29,956 nucleotides of DNA from Pseudomonadota bacterium (GTDB lineage Bacteria > Pseudomonadota > Gammaproteobacteria > Burkholderiales > SHXO01), in NCBI GenBank assembly GCA_023430065.1, contig JAEZCG010000104.1, positions 1 through 29,956 of the forward strand. Direction: 5' to 3'. The notes under the pieces are model-generated. The model made no database searches, was not told the origin of the DNA, and saw nothing but the letters and a program-made list of their open reading frames with translations. Shown here piece after piece: positions 1-8,568 of the stretch (positions within the stretch are counted from its first letter, which is position 1; every line of letters starts with the position of its first letter). A program made the position numbers and the translations under genes.

Positions 1-191
1 GCACCGACGGCAGGAGCGCCGGTGTACTGGACAGCCTCCAGGGCAAATCCGCTCGTGACATCGAGCAGGACATGCTGAAGTTCAAGCATGCCGGGAAGGG
101 CAGGATCATGGCGCCGATCGCCAGGGCCTACAGTGATGTGCAAATCCGGCGGATCGCGGAATATCTCGCCGCCGGGGGAGGCGGGAAATGA
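1..191 (+). CDS. fccA: Flavocytochrome c sulfide dehydrogenase, cytochrome c subunit (3' end only)
   Basis: Only the last 62 codons are present, read in the frame beginning at base 3 and ending with TGA at 189-191. The visible part is the C-terminal half of a class I cytochrome c: a helix around KFKHAGKGRIMAPIARAY contains the Met expected to be the distal heme ligand, followed by the usual last helix (VQIRRIAEYLA). The CxxCH heme site lies upstream of the window. The stop overlaps the fccB start (ATGA), so the two are translationally coupled. That coupling, together with the identity of fccB, is the main reason for naming it FccA. In the family it takes electrons from the FAD subunit during periplasmic sulfide oxidation. 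It could instead be another small cytochrome c paired with an FccB-like protein. Confidence 0.75.
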   Translation, partial: TDGRSAGVLDSLQGKSARDIEQDMLKFKHAGKGRIMAPIARAYSDVQIRRIAEYLAAGGGGK

Positions 192-1483
192 CGATGCCTC
201 GCGCGCGGGACCGTCGGCAGTTTCTGCGCAATGTCGCATTGTTGGCCGCAGGCGCCTCCGTCCCAGGTCTCTGGACTTCGGCCCGCGCCCGCGCCAAGGG
301 AGCACGCGTAGTTGTGGTCGGGGGCGGATTCGCGGGGGCCACGTGCGCCAAGTACCTGCGCCGTGCCGATCCGTCCATCCAGGTCACGCTGGTCGAACGG
401 GAGCGGCAGTACGTCACCGGCCCGTTCAGCAATCTCGTGTTGGCCGGCGTACGCACCCTGAAGGACCTCACGCTCAGCTACGACCGACTCATGCGCGACC
501 ACGAGATCGACGTGGTCAACGGGGAGGCGGTGGCTATCGATCCTCCTGGGCACCGCATCACACTGCGGGATCGTAGCGTCCTGGCCTACGACCGACTGGT
601 GGTGGCGCCGGGCATCGACATCGATTACTCGGCCCTCGCCGGCTATGACCAGCAGGCGGCTAGCGCGATGCCGCACGCCTGGATCCCCGGTCCGCAGACC
701 GAACTGCTGCGCCGCCAACTCGAGGCGATGCGTGACGGTGCAACGGTGCTGCTGAGCGTGCCGCCAGCACCGCTGCGTTGTCCGCCCGGACCTTTCGAGC
801 GCGCGAGCCTGATCGCCTTCTACCTCAAGTCTCGCAAGCCTCGCTGCAAGGTTCTCATCTTGGACGCCAACGAGAGTTTTCCGGATCAGGAACTGTTTCT
901 CGAAGGCTGGCTCGCGCTCTACTCCGGGATGATCGAGTGGGTTCCTGGCTCGAAGGGAGGCAAGGTCGTCCGGGTCGAGCCCGGTGCGATGACGGTGCAC
1001 ACCGCAGCGGGTTCGCACACGGCCGACGTGGTCAATATCATCCCGCCGCAGAAAGCGGGTGGCATCGCGGCGGCTGGCGGCCTGGCGAATGCGAGCGGCT
1101 GGTGTCCGGTGGATGCCCGCACGTTCGAGTCGACGTTGCATCCGGGAATCCACGTCATCGGTGATGCCGCGATCGGCGGAAAGCTGCCCAAATCCGCGGC
1201 AGTGGCCAATTCGCAAGCAAAAGTGTGCGCCACGGCCGTGGCCCAGCTGTTAGCCGGACAACAGGTCGGAGAGCCGTCCTTCGTCAACGCCTGCTACAGT
1301 CTGGTGTCGCCGAGCTACGGAATCTCGATAGCTGGGGTGTACGGGCTGACCCCGGAGGGCATCACCCTGCTGCCTGATGCGTTCGGCACCAGCCCGCTCC
1401 GTGCTCCAAAGAATTACCGCGAGCGCGAAGCCCGGGACGCGGAAGGCTGGTACCGCAATATCGTGGCCGACTCGTTCGCTTGA
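188..1483 (+). CDS. fccB: Sulfide dehydrogenase, FAD-binding subunit
   Basis: A 431-residue flavoprotein of the FccB/sulfide:quinone reductase type, expected to oxidise sulfide in the periplasm and pass electrons to the cytochrome c subunit just upstream. The N-terminus is a Tat signal (RRQFLR at residues 9-14, then a hydrophobic stretch), as expected for a cofactor-loaded exported protein. A Rossmann FAD-binding motif (VVVVGGGFAGA) sits at about 41-51, and a second FAD contact (HPGIHVIGDA) at about 318-327. Two cysteines, C198 in RCPPGP and C369 in FVNACYSL, match the redox disulfide pair of the family; the C-terminal segment with SPSYGIS is also typical. Start is fixed by the ATGA overlap with fccA. 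No sox genes lie in the window, so the wider sulfur pathway cannot be judged. Confidence 0.9.
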   Translation: MTMPRARDRRQFLRNVALLAAGASVPGLWTSARARAKGARVVVVGGGFAGATCAKYLRRADPSIQVTLVERERQYVTGPFSNLVLAGVRTLKDLTLSYDRLMRDHEIDVVNGEAVAIDPPGHRITLRDRSVLAYDRLVVAPGIDIDYSALAGYDQQAASAMPHAWIPGPQTELLRRQLEAMRDGATVLLSVPPAPLRCPPGPFERASLIAFYLKSRKPRCKVLILDANESFPDQELFLEGWLALYSGMIEWVPGSKGGKVVRVEPGAMTVHTAAGSHTADVVNIIPPQKAGGIAAAGGLANASGWCPVDARTFESTLHPGIHVIGDAAIGGKLPKSAAVANSQAKVCATAVAQLLAGQQVGEPSFVNACYSLVSPSYGISIAGVYGLTPEGITLLPDAFGTSPLRAPKNYREREARDAEGWYRNIVADSFA

Positions 1484-1887
1484 GCCGCACAGTACGCACG
1501 CATTCGCTTCAGGCGCGTTTGTGAATGGTGAATCTGGTTCTCTCCGTGCGTGAAGCTTGCGAGGACCACTTGGGCGATGAGCAGAACACTCGTGCGAGAG
1601 CCAACTTGGCGAGCACCCGGTGGGCTTCCACCAAGGGCCTCTCGCCCATCTCTGTTACTTCCGATCGATCGGCGTCCGACGATGAGAAGCACAGCATAGC
1701 GGCGAACCGGTCGCTATCGCTCGCCGCTCAGGCTTGGAGACGGCTCACTCGAGTGCGCGCCAGCCAGGGTGATCGAAGTACTGCGGGTACGTCCCCAATG
1801 CGCCGACCCGTGTCAGCGCTCGAGCAATCAACGGCGGCGTTCGCTCGGTGGGGGCACCATCCCGCCCGCTTCGAAACCAGATAGGTC
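1484..1887. other. Gene-poor stretch before the toxin-antitoxin pair
   Basis: About 400 bases with no gene I can support. Open frames on both strands here are short and give low-complexity, Arg/Ser-rich translations. One minus-strand stretch (about 1774-1884) reads like the tail of a protein (ALTRVGALGTYPQYFDHP) but has no start or continuation. It may be eroded coding DNA, which would fit the neighbouring broken vapC. No insertion-sequence ends were recognised. Confidence 0.4.
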
Positions 1888-1916
1888 TTGCAACGCTCTG
1901 TATGAATGCGTAGATT
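1888..1916 (+). promoter_or_regulatory. Putative sigma-70 promoter of vapBC
   Basis: TTGCAA (1888-1893) and TAGATT (1911-1916) are separated by exactly 17 bp, 20 bases upstream of the vapB start codon, with a clear Shine-Dalgarno (TAAGGAG, 1922-1928) in between. Each hexamer matches four of six consensus positions. The short leader is typical of autoregulated toxin-antitoxin operons. This is inference from motif and position. Confidence 0.5.
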
Positions 1917-1935
1917 GGTGTGTAAGGAGCTACGC

Positions 1936-2136
1936 ATGGCCACCAATCTGTCTATCGACCCTGAGCTCATCAACCGCGCGCTCGAAGTAAGCGGTGCGCG
2001 GACCAAGAAGGCTGCAGTGACGCTTGCGCTGCAGGAGTTCGTTGCGCGGCGATCGCAGAAGCGACTACTCGATCTGATGGGAAAGCTCGAATGGGACGAG
2101 TCGTTCGATTACAAGGCCGAACGATCACGGTCGTGA
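1936..2136 (+). CDS. vapB: VapB-type antitoxin
   Basis: A 66-residue protein beginning MATNLSIDPELINRAL, a layout typical of the VapB antitoxins that pair with PIN-domain toxins. It has an N-terminal ribbon/helix DNA-binding part (ARTKKAAVTLALQEF) followed by a short acidic, aromatic tail (WDESFDYK) that normally inserts into the toxin. The start at 1936 is chosen over an upstream in-frame ATG at 1906 because a strong TAAGGAG lies 7 bases before it and the family starts there. The stop overlaps the vapC start (GTGA). In the family, VapB neutralises VapC and represses the operon. The antitoxin is intact although its toxin is not. Confidence 0.85.
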   Translation: MATNLSIDPELINRALEVSGARTKKAAVTLALQEFVARRSQKRLLDLMGKLEWDESFDYKAERSRS

Positions 2137-2532
2137 CGCTGCTGATCGATACGAGCGTCTGGTCGCGCGCGTTACGCCGCAATATCGTCTCGGATGTCTC
2201 GGAAGTTTCCACTTTGCAGCGCGCCCTGGTGGTGATGTCGTCATCACCACCGGACTCATCTTGCAGGAATTGCTGCAGGGGTTCATCGGCGCACGGCCCA
2301 TGAGCAGATCGTAGATCACTTTGCTGCGCTGCCGATGCTCAGCCCGACGCGACAGGACCACATCGAAGCGGCGGAGCTTAGAAACCGCTGTCGGTGTGCC
2401 GGGGTGCAGGTGGGCACCATCGATGCATTGATTGCTCAGCTGTGCGTTCGACATCAACTCATGTTGTTGACTGCCGACCGCGACTTCGACTCCGTCGCCA
2501 AGCACTGTGCATTGAAACTCTGGCGCGCGTAG
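2133..2532 (+). pseudogene. vapC: VapC-type PIN-domain toxin, broken by two frameshifts
   Basis: Translation starts at GTG 2133, overlapping the vapB stop, and gives MTLLIDTSVWSRALRR, the PIN N-terminus with its first catalytic Asp. Homology-like sequence then moves to the next frame near 2226-2233 (GGDVVITTGLILQELLQGF) and to the third near 2297-2300 (EQIVDHFAALPMLSP, then VGTIDALIAQLC and LLTADRDFDSVAKH). These three pieces in order make a full VapC of the usual length, with the expected acidic residues (D in LIDTS, E in LQELLQG, D in GTIDAL, D in TADRDF). Both changes equal the loss of one base modulo three. As read, the product stops at 2303. Either the toxin gene is inactivated or the assembly carries two indel errors. 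Confidence 0.8.
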
Positions 2533-2757
2533 CGTGAAAGGCCGCCTGTGTGCGGCGGAAGATGGCTCGACCCTGTGCCGAGCAGCTGGGGTGAAGCCGC
2601 CGCGCGCGGAGCACAGCTTTCAGGAATTCGGGAAGATACCTGGGCCATCGAGGGAACCCGCCGCCTGCACCCGAGTCTGTCTGTCATGCGGCCACCGGGT
2701 TTCCACGGCCGCTCCTCTCGGCTACGCTACCCGCGCGCCACCGACGCAAGGAACCGC
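2533..2757. other. Intergenic region before the RND operon
   Basis: About 225 bases between the vapC remnant and the efflux adaptor. The adaptor frame stays open back to 2548, but the upstream translation does not look like this family. No clear promoter pair or terminator was recognised. A weak Shine-Dalgarno (AAGGA, 2748-2752) precedes the chosen adaptor start. Confidence 0.3.
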
Positions 2758-3921
2758 ATGTCTCGACCCTATCGTCTGGCCGCCGCCGTGCTCATGCTGG
2801 CCGTGGTGCTTGCCGTGCTCGTCTGGGCGTTGCGTGACGAGCCCGCTTCACCACCCGCGCCCGCCGGGTCGCCGCAGGCATCCGCCGAGACCCCGGATGC
2901 CGCTCTCCTGCCGCCCGTGACGGTCGTGCGTGCGCAAGGCGGCGGCGTCAGCAGCTCCCTGCCCCTGACCGCGACAGTAACGACCGAGCGCAGCGCGGCA
3001 TTGTCGCCGCGTGTGAGCGGCCTGGTGGCAGCGGTGCATGTGGACGCCGGCGACCGTGTACCAGCAGGAAAGGTGCTGCTAGAGCTGGATCCGGCGCTGG
3101 CGCGTCTCGCGCTGCAACGGTCCCAAGCTGCCCTGGAGGAGGCGGAGGCCGCGCACGCGGAGGCTCGCCGGCAGTACGAGGAGACACAGGAACTGGTCGA
3201 GCGCCGGCTCGTGCCGACCACGCGGCTGCCGGCTGCGGACGCGGCGATGCGCATGGCCGGTGCCGCGTACGCGCGCTTGCGCAGCGAGCATCAGCAGCAG
3301 ACGGAGACGCTGCGCCGGCACACGGTGGTGGCGCCGTTCGCAGGGGTGGTCAGCCGCAAGATCGCCGAAGTCGGCGAATGGGTGGAGACCGGCACCGCGG
3401 TGCTCGAACTGGTGGACACGCAGCACGTGCGCATCGACGTGCAGGTGCCGCAGGAGCACTACCAGGCCGTGCGCGTCGGCACGCCGGTCGCGGTGCGTCT
3501 CGATGCCGCACCGGGCGATGTGCTCGCCGGGCGGGTCGCGATGAGAGTGCCGGTGAAGGACCCGGAGGCACGCACCTTCCTCGCGCGCATCGACGTGCCG
3601 GATGGGCACGAGTACATGACGCCGGGCATGTCCGCACGCGTGTCCTTCGATCTGGGGGCGAGTGTGCAGGCGGTGAGCCTGCCGCGCGATGCGCTGGTGC
3701 GCCGGCCGGATGGCAGCAGCCTGGTATGGGTGGTGCAGGGTGAAGGTCCGGACGCCACGGTGACACCGCGGCAGGTGGAGGTGGGTCGCTCCCTGGGTGG
3801 GGAGGTCGAGATCCGCAGCGGCGTGCAGGCCGGTGCCAGGGTGGTCCTGCGCGGCAACGAGACGCTCGAGGAAGGACAGCGCGTGCGCGTGGTGGCGTCG
3901 GCGGCGATGGCGGAAAACTAG
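2758..3921 (+). CDS. RND efflux periplasmic adaptor (HlyD/MFP family)
   Basis: A 387-residue membrane-fusion protein expected to link the inner-membrane RND pump encoded just downstream to an outer-membrane channel. Residues about 7-25 form a single hydrophobic anchor and there is no lipobox cysteine. The order is that of the family: first half of the lipoyl/barrel-sandwich domain (SPRVSGLVAAVHVDAGDRV), a helical hairpin rich in Ala/Glu/Arg, the second lipoyl half (VVAPFAGVVSRKIAEVGEWV), a beta-barrel, and a membrane-proximal domain ending in NETLEEGQRVRV. The start ATG at 2758 follows AAGGA; 70 upstream open codons have no family character. The pump gene starts one base after the stop, so they form an operon. 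Substrate is unknown. Confidence 0.85.
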   Translation: MSRPYRLAAAVLMLAVVLAVLVWALRDEPASPPAPAGSPQASAETPDAALLPPVTVVRAQGGGVSSSLPLTATVTTERSAALSPRVSGLVAAVHVDAGDRVPAGKVLLELDPALARLALQRSQAALEEAEAAHAEARRQYEETQELVERRLVPTTRLPAADAAMRMAGAAYARLRSEHQQQTETLRRHTVVAPFAGVVSRKIAEVGEWVETGTAVLELVDTQHVRIDVQVPQEHYQAVRVGTPVAVRLDAAPGDVLAGRVAMRVPVKDPEARTFLARIDVPDGHEYMTPGMSARVSFDLGASVQAVSLPRDALVRRPDGSSLVWVVQGEGPDATVTPRQVEVGRSLGGEVEIRSGVQAGARVVLRGNETLEEGQRVRVVASAAMAEN

Positions 3922-3922
3922 C

Positions 3923-6900
3923 GTGTTCGAGGCCATCGTCCAGCGCGGCACGCTGCTCGCGATCGGCGTGCTGATCGTCTGCCTGTTCGGCGTGCTCGCC
4001 GTGCTGCACGTGCCGGTGCAGATGATCCCCGACCTGGAGACGCGCGTCATCACCGTGCGCACCGGCTGGCCGGGTGCGACGCCGCAGGACGTCGAGAAGG
4101 AGATCCTGATCGAGCAGGAGGAATACCTGCGCAACGTGCCCAACCTTCAGCGCATGGTCGCCCGCGCGACGTCGGGCGAGGCCACGATCGAGCTGGAGTT
4201 TTCCTTCGGCGTGGACCTGAACGAGGCGCTCATCCGCGTCAACAACGCGCTGAGCCAGGTGCCGTCCTATCCCGAAAACGTGGACGAACCGCGCCTGTAC
4301 ACGTCCTCGTTCTCCGCCAACGCCTTCATGTACTTCCGCGTCGAGCCGCTGCCCGGCAATCCAAAGGGCGTGGACATGGACATGATGCGCGACTTCATCG
4401 ACGACAACGTGCGCACCGCGATGGAGCGCGTGCCGGGCGTTTCCGAAGTCGACCTCAGCGGCGGCGCGCAGCGTCAGGTGCAGATCCTCGTCGATCCCAA
4501 CAAGCTGGCCGAGCGCAACATCACGCTCACGCAGGTGCGCGACGCGCTGCGCGCGCGCAACCGCGACATTTCCGGCGGCGACGTCAACAGCGGCAAGCGC
4601 CGCTACCTCCTGCGCACGGTCGGACGCTTCCAGGACGTGCGCGAGGTGGAGGATCTGGTCATCGCCCGGCGCGGCAGTGCCACGATTCATCTGAAGGACG
4701 TGGCCACGGTGCGTCTCGACCACTTCGAGATCCGCGCGGAAGCCTACGTCAACGGACAGCCGATCATCTCGCTGTCCGTGCGCCGCGAGAGCGGTTCGAA
4801 CGTGATCGCCATCAAGGACGCGATGATGCCGGTCGCCGCAGCGATCAGCCGCGACGTCCTGGAGCCGGCGGGCATGCGCATGGTGATGACCACCGACGAC
4901 GTGCGCTACGTGCAGGCTTCCACGCGCAACGTGTGGACCAACCTCGGCATCGGCGCGCTGCTCGCCACGGCCGTGATGTTCCTGTTCCTGCGCTCGGGCA
5001 CCGCCACCCTGGTGGGCGTGATCGGCATTCCGATCTGCACCATCGCCGCCTTCCTCGGGCTGCTGCTTGCCGGGCGCACGATCAACGTGATCTCGCTCGC
5101 CGGTGTGGCGTTCGCGATCGGCATGACACTGGACAATACCATCGTGGTGCTGGAGAGCATCGAGCGCGAGCGGCGGCGCGGGCTGGACCGACTGGCCGCC
5201 GCGATCGCGGGAGTGCGCCGGGTGTGGCCGGCAGTGCTGGCCTCCACCCTCACCACGGTGCTCGTGTTCACGCCCGTGCTGTTCCTGAAGGAGGAGGCGG
5301 GACAGCTGTATTCCGACGTGGCCGTGGCGATCTCGGCCGCGATCCTCGCCTCCATGTTCGTGGCCATCAGCGTGGTGCCCGCCGCCAGCGCACGGCTCGC
5401 CTTGGGCAGGACCGACCGCACATCGGCGGACGGCGGATTCGACCGGCGCGTGGCGCGCGGCGTGTCCTGGGTGGTGGACACACGTCCTCGCCGGCTGGGC
5501 GCCCTGGCCGTGATCCTGGCCGCGACCGCACTGATCATCTTCCGGCTCACACCCCCGGCGGAGTACCTGCCCGAGGGCGAGGAGGCGAAGAGTTTCTCGA
5601 TGATGATCGCCCCGACCGGCTACAGCCTGCCGGAGATGTCGGCCATCGCACAGCAGTTGCATCGCGAGTTCGAGCCCTACCTCGACCACGAACCGCAGCG
5701 CTTCGATCGCGGCGAGGCCGATGTGCCGGCGCTGTCCTATTTCGTGGTCTGGGTGCGGCCGCAGCAGTTGCGGATGATCGCGGAGACCAAGGACCCGCGC
5801 CACATCGACGCGCTGATGGAGGCGATCGGCAAGCGCTTCGCGCGCTACCCCGGCATGCGTTCGTTCTCTTCGCGCGGTTCGATCATCTCGAGCAACGACG
5901 GCGGCACGCGCAGTGTCGATCTCGACATCGGCGGCGCCGATCTGGCCCGGGTCTACGACGTCGCGATGGCTGCCTACCAGCGCGCGAACGAAGTGTTCGA
6001 CGCGCCGCAGGTGCGTCCCGATCCGCCTGCGCTCACGCTCGGGCAACCCTTGCTCGAGCTGCGCCCGCGCTGGGAGCGCGCGGCCGAACTCGGACTCACC
6101 ACCGAGGAGCTCGGCTACGCCGTGGCCGGTCTGTCGGACGGCGCCTACGTGGACGAGTTCTTCCTTGAAGACGACAAGATCGACATCTACCTGTACAGCA
6201 CCACGCGCCCGGCCGAGGATCTGAGCGACATCGTCGACCTGCCGGTCCACACGCCGCAAGGCACGGTGCTTCCGGTCGGAGCGCTGGTGGACGTGGTGGA
6301 AACGGTGGACACGAATACGATCCGCCGGGTGGACGGCCGTCGCACCGTAACGTTGAGCATCATTCCGCCGCGCAGCGTGGCGCTCGAGACCGCCGTGGAC
6401 GTGGTCCAGCGCGAGGTGATCGGACAGTTGCGCGAGCGCGGCGCGGTACCGGCCGGCGTCTCGCTCGACATCTCCGGCGCCAGCGATCGCCTGGAGGCCA
6501 CGCGCGAGGCGCTGTCGGGCAACTACTTCGTGGCGGTGCTGCTGTGCTACCTGTTGCTGGTCGCGATCTTCTCGCACTGGGGCTATCCGCTTGCCATCAT
6601 GACGACGGTGCCGCTCGGCATCGCGGGCGGAATCGGCGGGCTGTGGCTGCTCAACGCGGTGGGCGCCCAGCTGCCCGCATTCGGCCTGGCAGCCATCCGA
6701 CAGCCGTTCGACATGATCACCATGCTCGGCTTCCTGATTCTGGTGGGCACGGTGGTGAACAATCCGATCCTGCTGGTGGACCAGGCATTGAACAACCTGC
6801 GCGAGGTGGGGATGAGCGCGGAGCAGGCGGTGGCCGACGCGGTCGAGGCACGCCTGCGTCCCATTCTGATGTCCACCATCACCACGATCTTCGGCCTGGC

Positions 6901-7093
6901 CCCCCTCGTGCTCATTCCCGGTGCCGGCACCGAGCTCTACCGCGGCGTGGGCGCAATCGTCCTGTTCGGTCTGCTGTTCGCCACGCTGGTGACGCTGGTG
7001 TTCCTGCCGGCGTTGCTGGTCGAGGTGTTCAAGTGGCGGCGGCGTATCGGCGAGCGCATGCCGGCGCTGGACAAGGGCGCGGCCGCGCGATGA
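3923..7093 (+). CDS. RND efflux transporter permease (AcrB/MexB superfamily)
   Basis: A 1056-residue proton-driven pump of the RND superfamily, at the family's usual length. TM1 lies at about residues 10-30, followed by the porter domain. The N-terminal TM cluster includes the TM4 signature GMTLDNTIVVLESIERE, and the C-terminal half includes LGFLILVGTVVNNPILLVDQ. Relative to AcrB, one TM4 aspartate is kept and the next position is Asn, and the TM10 lysine position is Asn. Both occur in other RND subgroups but imply a proton relay different from the textbook one. GTG at 3923 is chosen because it lies one base after the adaptor stop and begins FEAIVQRGTLL at TM1. No TolC-like gene is adjacent, so an outer-membrane partner must be encoded elsewhere. 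Substrate cannot be inferred. Confidence 0.88.
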   Translation: MFEAIVQRGTLLAIGVLIVCLFGVLAVLHVPVQMIPDLETRVITVRTGWPGATPQDVEKEILIEQEEYLRNVPNLQRMVARATSGEATIELEFSFGVDLNEALIRVNNALSQVPSYPENVDEPRLYTSSFSANAFMYFRVEPLPGNPKGVDMDMMRDFIDDNVRTAMERVPGVSEVDLSGGAQRQVQILVDPNKLAERNITLTQVRDALRARNRDISGGDVNSGKRRYLLRTVGRFQDVREVEDLVIARRGSATIHLKDVATVRLDHFEIRAEAYVNGQPIISLSVRRESGSNVIAIKDAMMPVAAAISRDVLEPAGMRMVMTTDDVRYVQASTRNVWTNLGIGALLATAVMFLFLRSGTATLVGVIGIPICTIAAFLGLLLAGRTINVISLAGVAFAIGMTLDNTIVVLESIERERRRGLDRLAAAIAGVRRVWPAVLASTLTTVLVFTPVLFLKEEAGQLYSDVAVAISAAILASMFVAISVVPAASARLALGRTDRTSADGGFDRRVARGVSWVVDTRPRRLGALAVILAATALIIFRLTPPAEYLPEGEEAKSFSMMIAPTGYSLPEMSAIAQQLHREFEPYLDHEPQRFDRGEADVPALSYFVVWVRPQQLRMIAETKDPRHIDALMEAIGKRFARYPGMRSFSSRGSIISSNDGGTRSVDLDIGGADLARVYDVAMAAYQRANEVFDAPQVRPDPPALTLGQPLLELRPRWERAAELGLTTEELGYAVAGLSDGAYVDEFFLEDDKIDIYLYSTTRPAEDLSDIVDLPVHTPQGTVLPVGALVDVVETVDTNTIRRVDGRRTVTLSIIPPRSVALETAVDVVQREVIGQLRERGAVPAGVSLDISGASDRLEATREALSGNYFVAVLLCYLLLVAIFSHWGYPLAIMTTVPLGIAGGIGGLWLLNAVGAQLPAFGLAAIRQPFDMITMLGFLILVGTVVNNPILLVDQALNNLREVGMSAEQAVADAVEARLRPILMSTITTIFGLAPLVLIPGAGTELYRGVGAIVLFGLLFATLVTLVFLPALLVEVFKWRRRIGERMPALDKGAAAR

Positions 7094-7103
7094 GGCGGAG
7101 CGC

Positions 7104-8537
7104 TCAGCCGAAGATGCCCTGCAGGTACCAGCCGCGCCGCCCGTCGCGTTCGCGGTAGATCCACAGCTGCCGGCCCTGCGCGTCGCTGGCGACGAAGTAG
7201 TCGCGCGCGACGTCGCGACCGTCCCACCAGCCGCTTTCGATGCGCTCCGGTCCGCCATGCAGCACGAGCGGGCCGTCGAGCTGGGGCAGGTCCTCGCGCT
7301 CGCGCAGCCGCCGCGGCGGATCCACCAACCAGAGTGGCCGGCGCGCCCGCGCGCGTCCCGGCTGGGCCGCGCCCGGCTCGCAGGCGCGCGAGGCCAGCTC
7401 GGGGCGATGATCGGCATGCGCGGCGATGCCGTGCACGGCATCGGTTCCGAGCCGGGCACGCAGGTGATCGACGATCGACCAGCGTTCCTCGTCTGGCACG
7501 GTCTCCTCCGGAAAGAGCGAGAGATTGTGCGAGGCGAGGGGGCGCGATTCCTCGCAGTCGAACTGGATGGCCTCGACCCGTTCGGGAAGCTCGACGCCGG
7601 CCAGCCGTTCGCGCAACAGGCGCGCGATGCGCTGCGGGTCGCGCGTGGGGCTGGAGAAACCGATCTGCACGATCGTCGGCGCGCGCGCCTCGTGATGCAG
7701 GGTGAGCTTCAGGCGGGTCGAGCCACTCCCCCGGGCGCGCAGGTGACCGCTCATCTCCACGACCAGGCGCTGTGCCGCGAACAACAGCGGTCCAGTCTCG
7801 TGCACGGGCGCCGGCAGCGGCAGGCGGGCGCGGTAGTGCGCGGGCGGCCGGTACGGATCGCACGGATCGGGCAGCAGCCCGAGCGCGCGGTCGAGTTCGT
7901 CGAGCAGGCCCTGGCCGAAGCGGCGCGCCACGCCCTCGCGCGGCAAGGCGAGGCAGGCCCCCACGGTCTGCACGCCCATCAGGGCGAGACCGCGCACGAC
8001 CTCTTGCGGTTGCCGCAGCAGGGCGAGCGGGAGATCGCGCAGCGCATCGTGCAGGCATGTGCCTGCGGTGATCGTCCTGTCCATGCCCGCGCGGGCGAGC
8101 AGGCGAGCGGCCCCCGGCGTGGGTGCAGCGGCAATGCCGATCGCATAGCCCAGCGCGGCGACCTCCTCGCGCAGGCGCAACTGCAGGGCGGCCAGTCCAC
8201 CGAACAATCCCAGGCTGCCTTCGATTTCGAGCAGCACCGCATCGGGAGCGGCGAGGGCCACCGTGGGAGTGAACTGCCCGGCCCAGCCGGCGATGCGTTC
8301 CAGGGCACGGCGTTCTGCGCCCGCGTCGCGCGCCCGGGCCTGCAACGTGGGGCACAGCGCGATGGCAGCCGACAGACTCATGCCCGCGGCGATGCCCGTA
8401 CTACGGGCGTGTGCATCGCAGGACAGGACGTGCGGACGGTTACCGCCGCTGTGGACGACCAGGGGGCGGGCAGGAGGGATCGCGCGCAGAAGAAGCTGGA
8501 GCGAGAGATCCGGAAAGTGCAGACAGGACCACAGCAT
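7104..8537 (-). CDS. imuB: ImuB, catalytically inactive Y-family polymerase-like mutasome protein
   Basis: A 477-residue Y-family polymerase relative that in the ImuA-ImuB-DnaE2 mutasome acts as a hub for SOS mutagenesis. The N-terminus (MLWSCLHFPDLSLQ) replaces the acidic catalytic motif of true Y-family polymerases, as is characteristic of ImuB. A palm/finger-like region runs to about 260, followed by a little-finger region. HNLSLFPEE near residue 360 resembles the beta-clamp binding motif (QLxLF type). The start at 8537 is chosen because the family begins MLW; the open frame extends upstream into imuA. It lies 31 bases after the imuA stop, so both are in one operon, and is convergent with the RND pump gene with only 10 bases between the stops. 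No dnaE2 follows. Confidence 0.85.
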   Translation of the reverse strand: MLWSCLHFPDLSLQLLLRAIPPARPLVVHSGGNRPHVLSCDAHARSTGIAAGMSLSAAIALCPTLQARARDAGAERRALERIAGWAGQFTPTVALAAPDAVLLEIEGSLGLFGGLAALQLRLREEVAALGYAIGIAAAPTPGAARLLARAGMDRTITAGTCLHDALRDLPLALLRQPQEVVRGLALMGVQTVGACLALPREGVARRFGQGLLDELDRALGLLPDPCDPYRPPAHYRARLPLPAPVHETGPLLFAAQRLVVEMSGHLRARGSGSTRLKLTLHHEARAPTIVQIGFSSPTRDPQRIARLLRERLAGVELPERVEAIQFDCEESRPLASHNLSLFPEETVPDEERWSIVDHLRARLGTDAVHGIAAHADHRPELASRACEPGAAQPGRARARRPLWLVDPPRRLREREDLPQLDGPLVLHGGPERIESGWWDGRDVARDYFVASDAQGRQLWIYRERDGRRGWYLQGIFG

Positions 8538-8568
8538 GGCGGATGCGTACCGGCACGCCGGAGACAGC

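Noticed and set aside
1525..1884. Plus-strand 119-codon open frame before vapB
   Set aside because: No Shine-Dalgarno, low-complexity Ser/Arg content and no family resemblance; competing frames on the other strand are equally open.
2548..2757. Upstream extension of the RND adaptor frame
   Set aside because: The 70 extra codons lack adaptor-like sequence, while ATG 2758 has AAGGA and a membrane anchor directly after it.
3350..7459. Very long minus-strand open frame (1369 codons) opposite the RND genes
   Set aside because: Translation is His/Arg/Gln-rich low complexity; it is the antisense of well-recognised RND genes with GC-rich codons, so stops are rare by composition.
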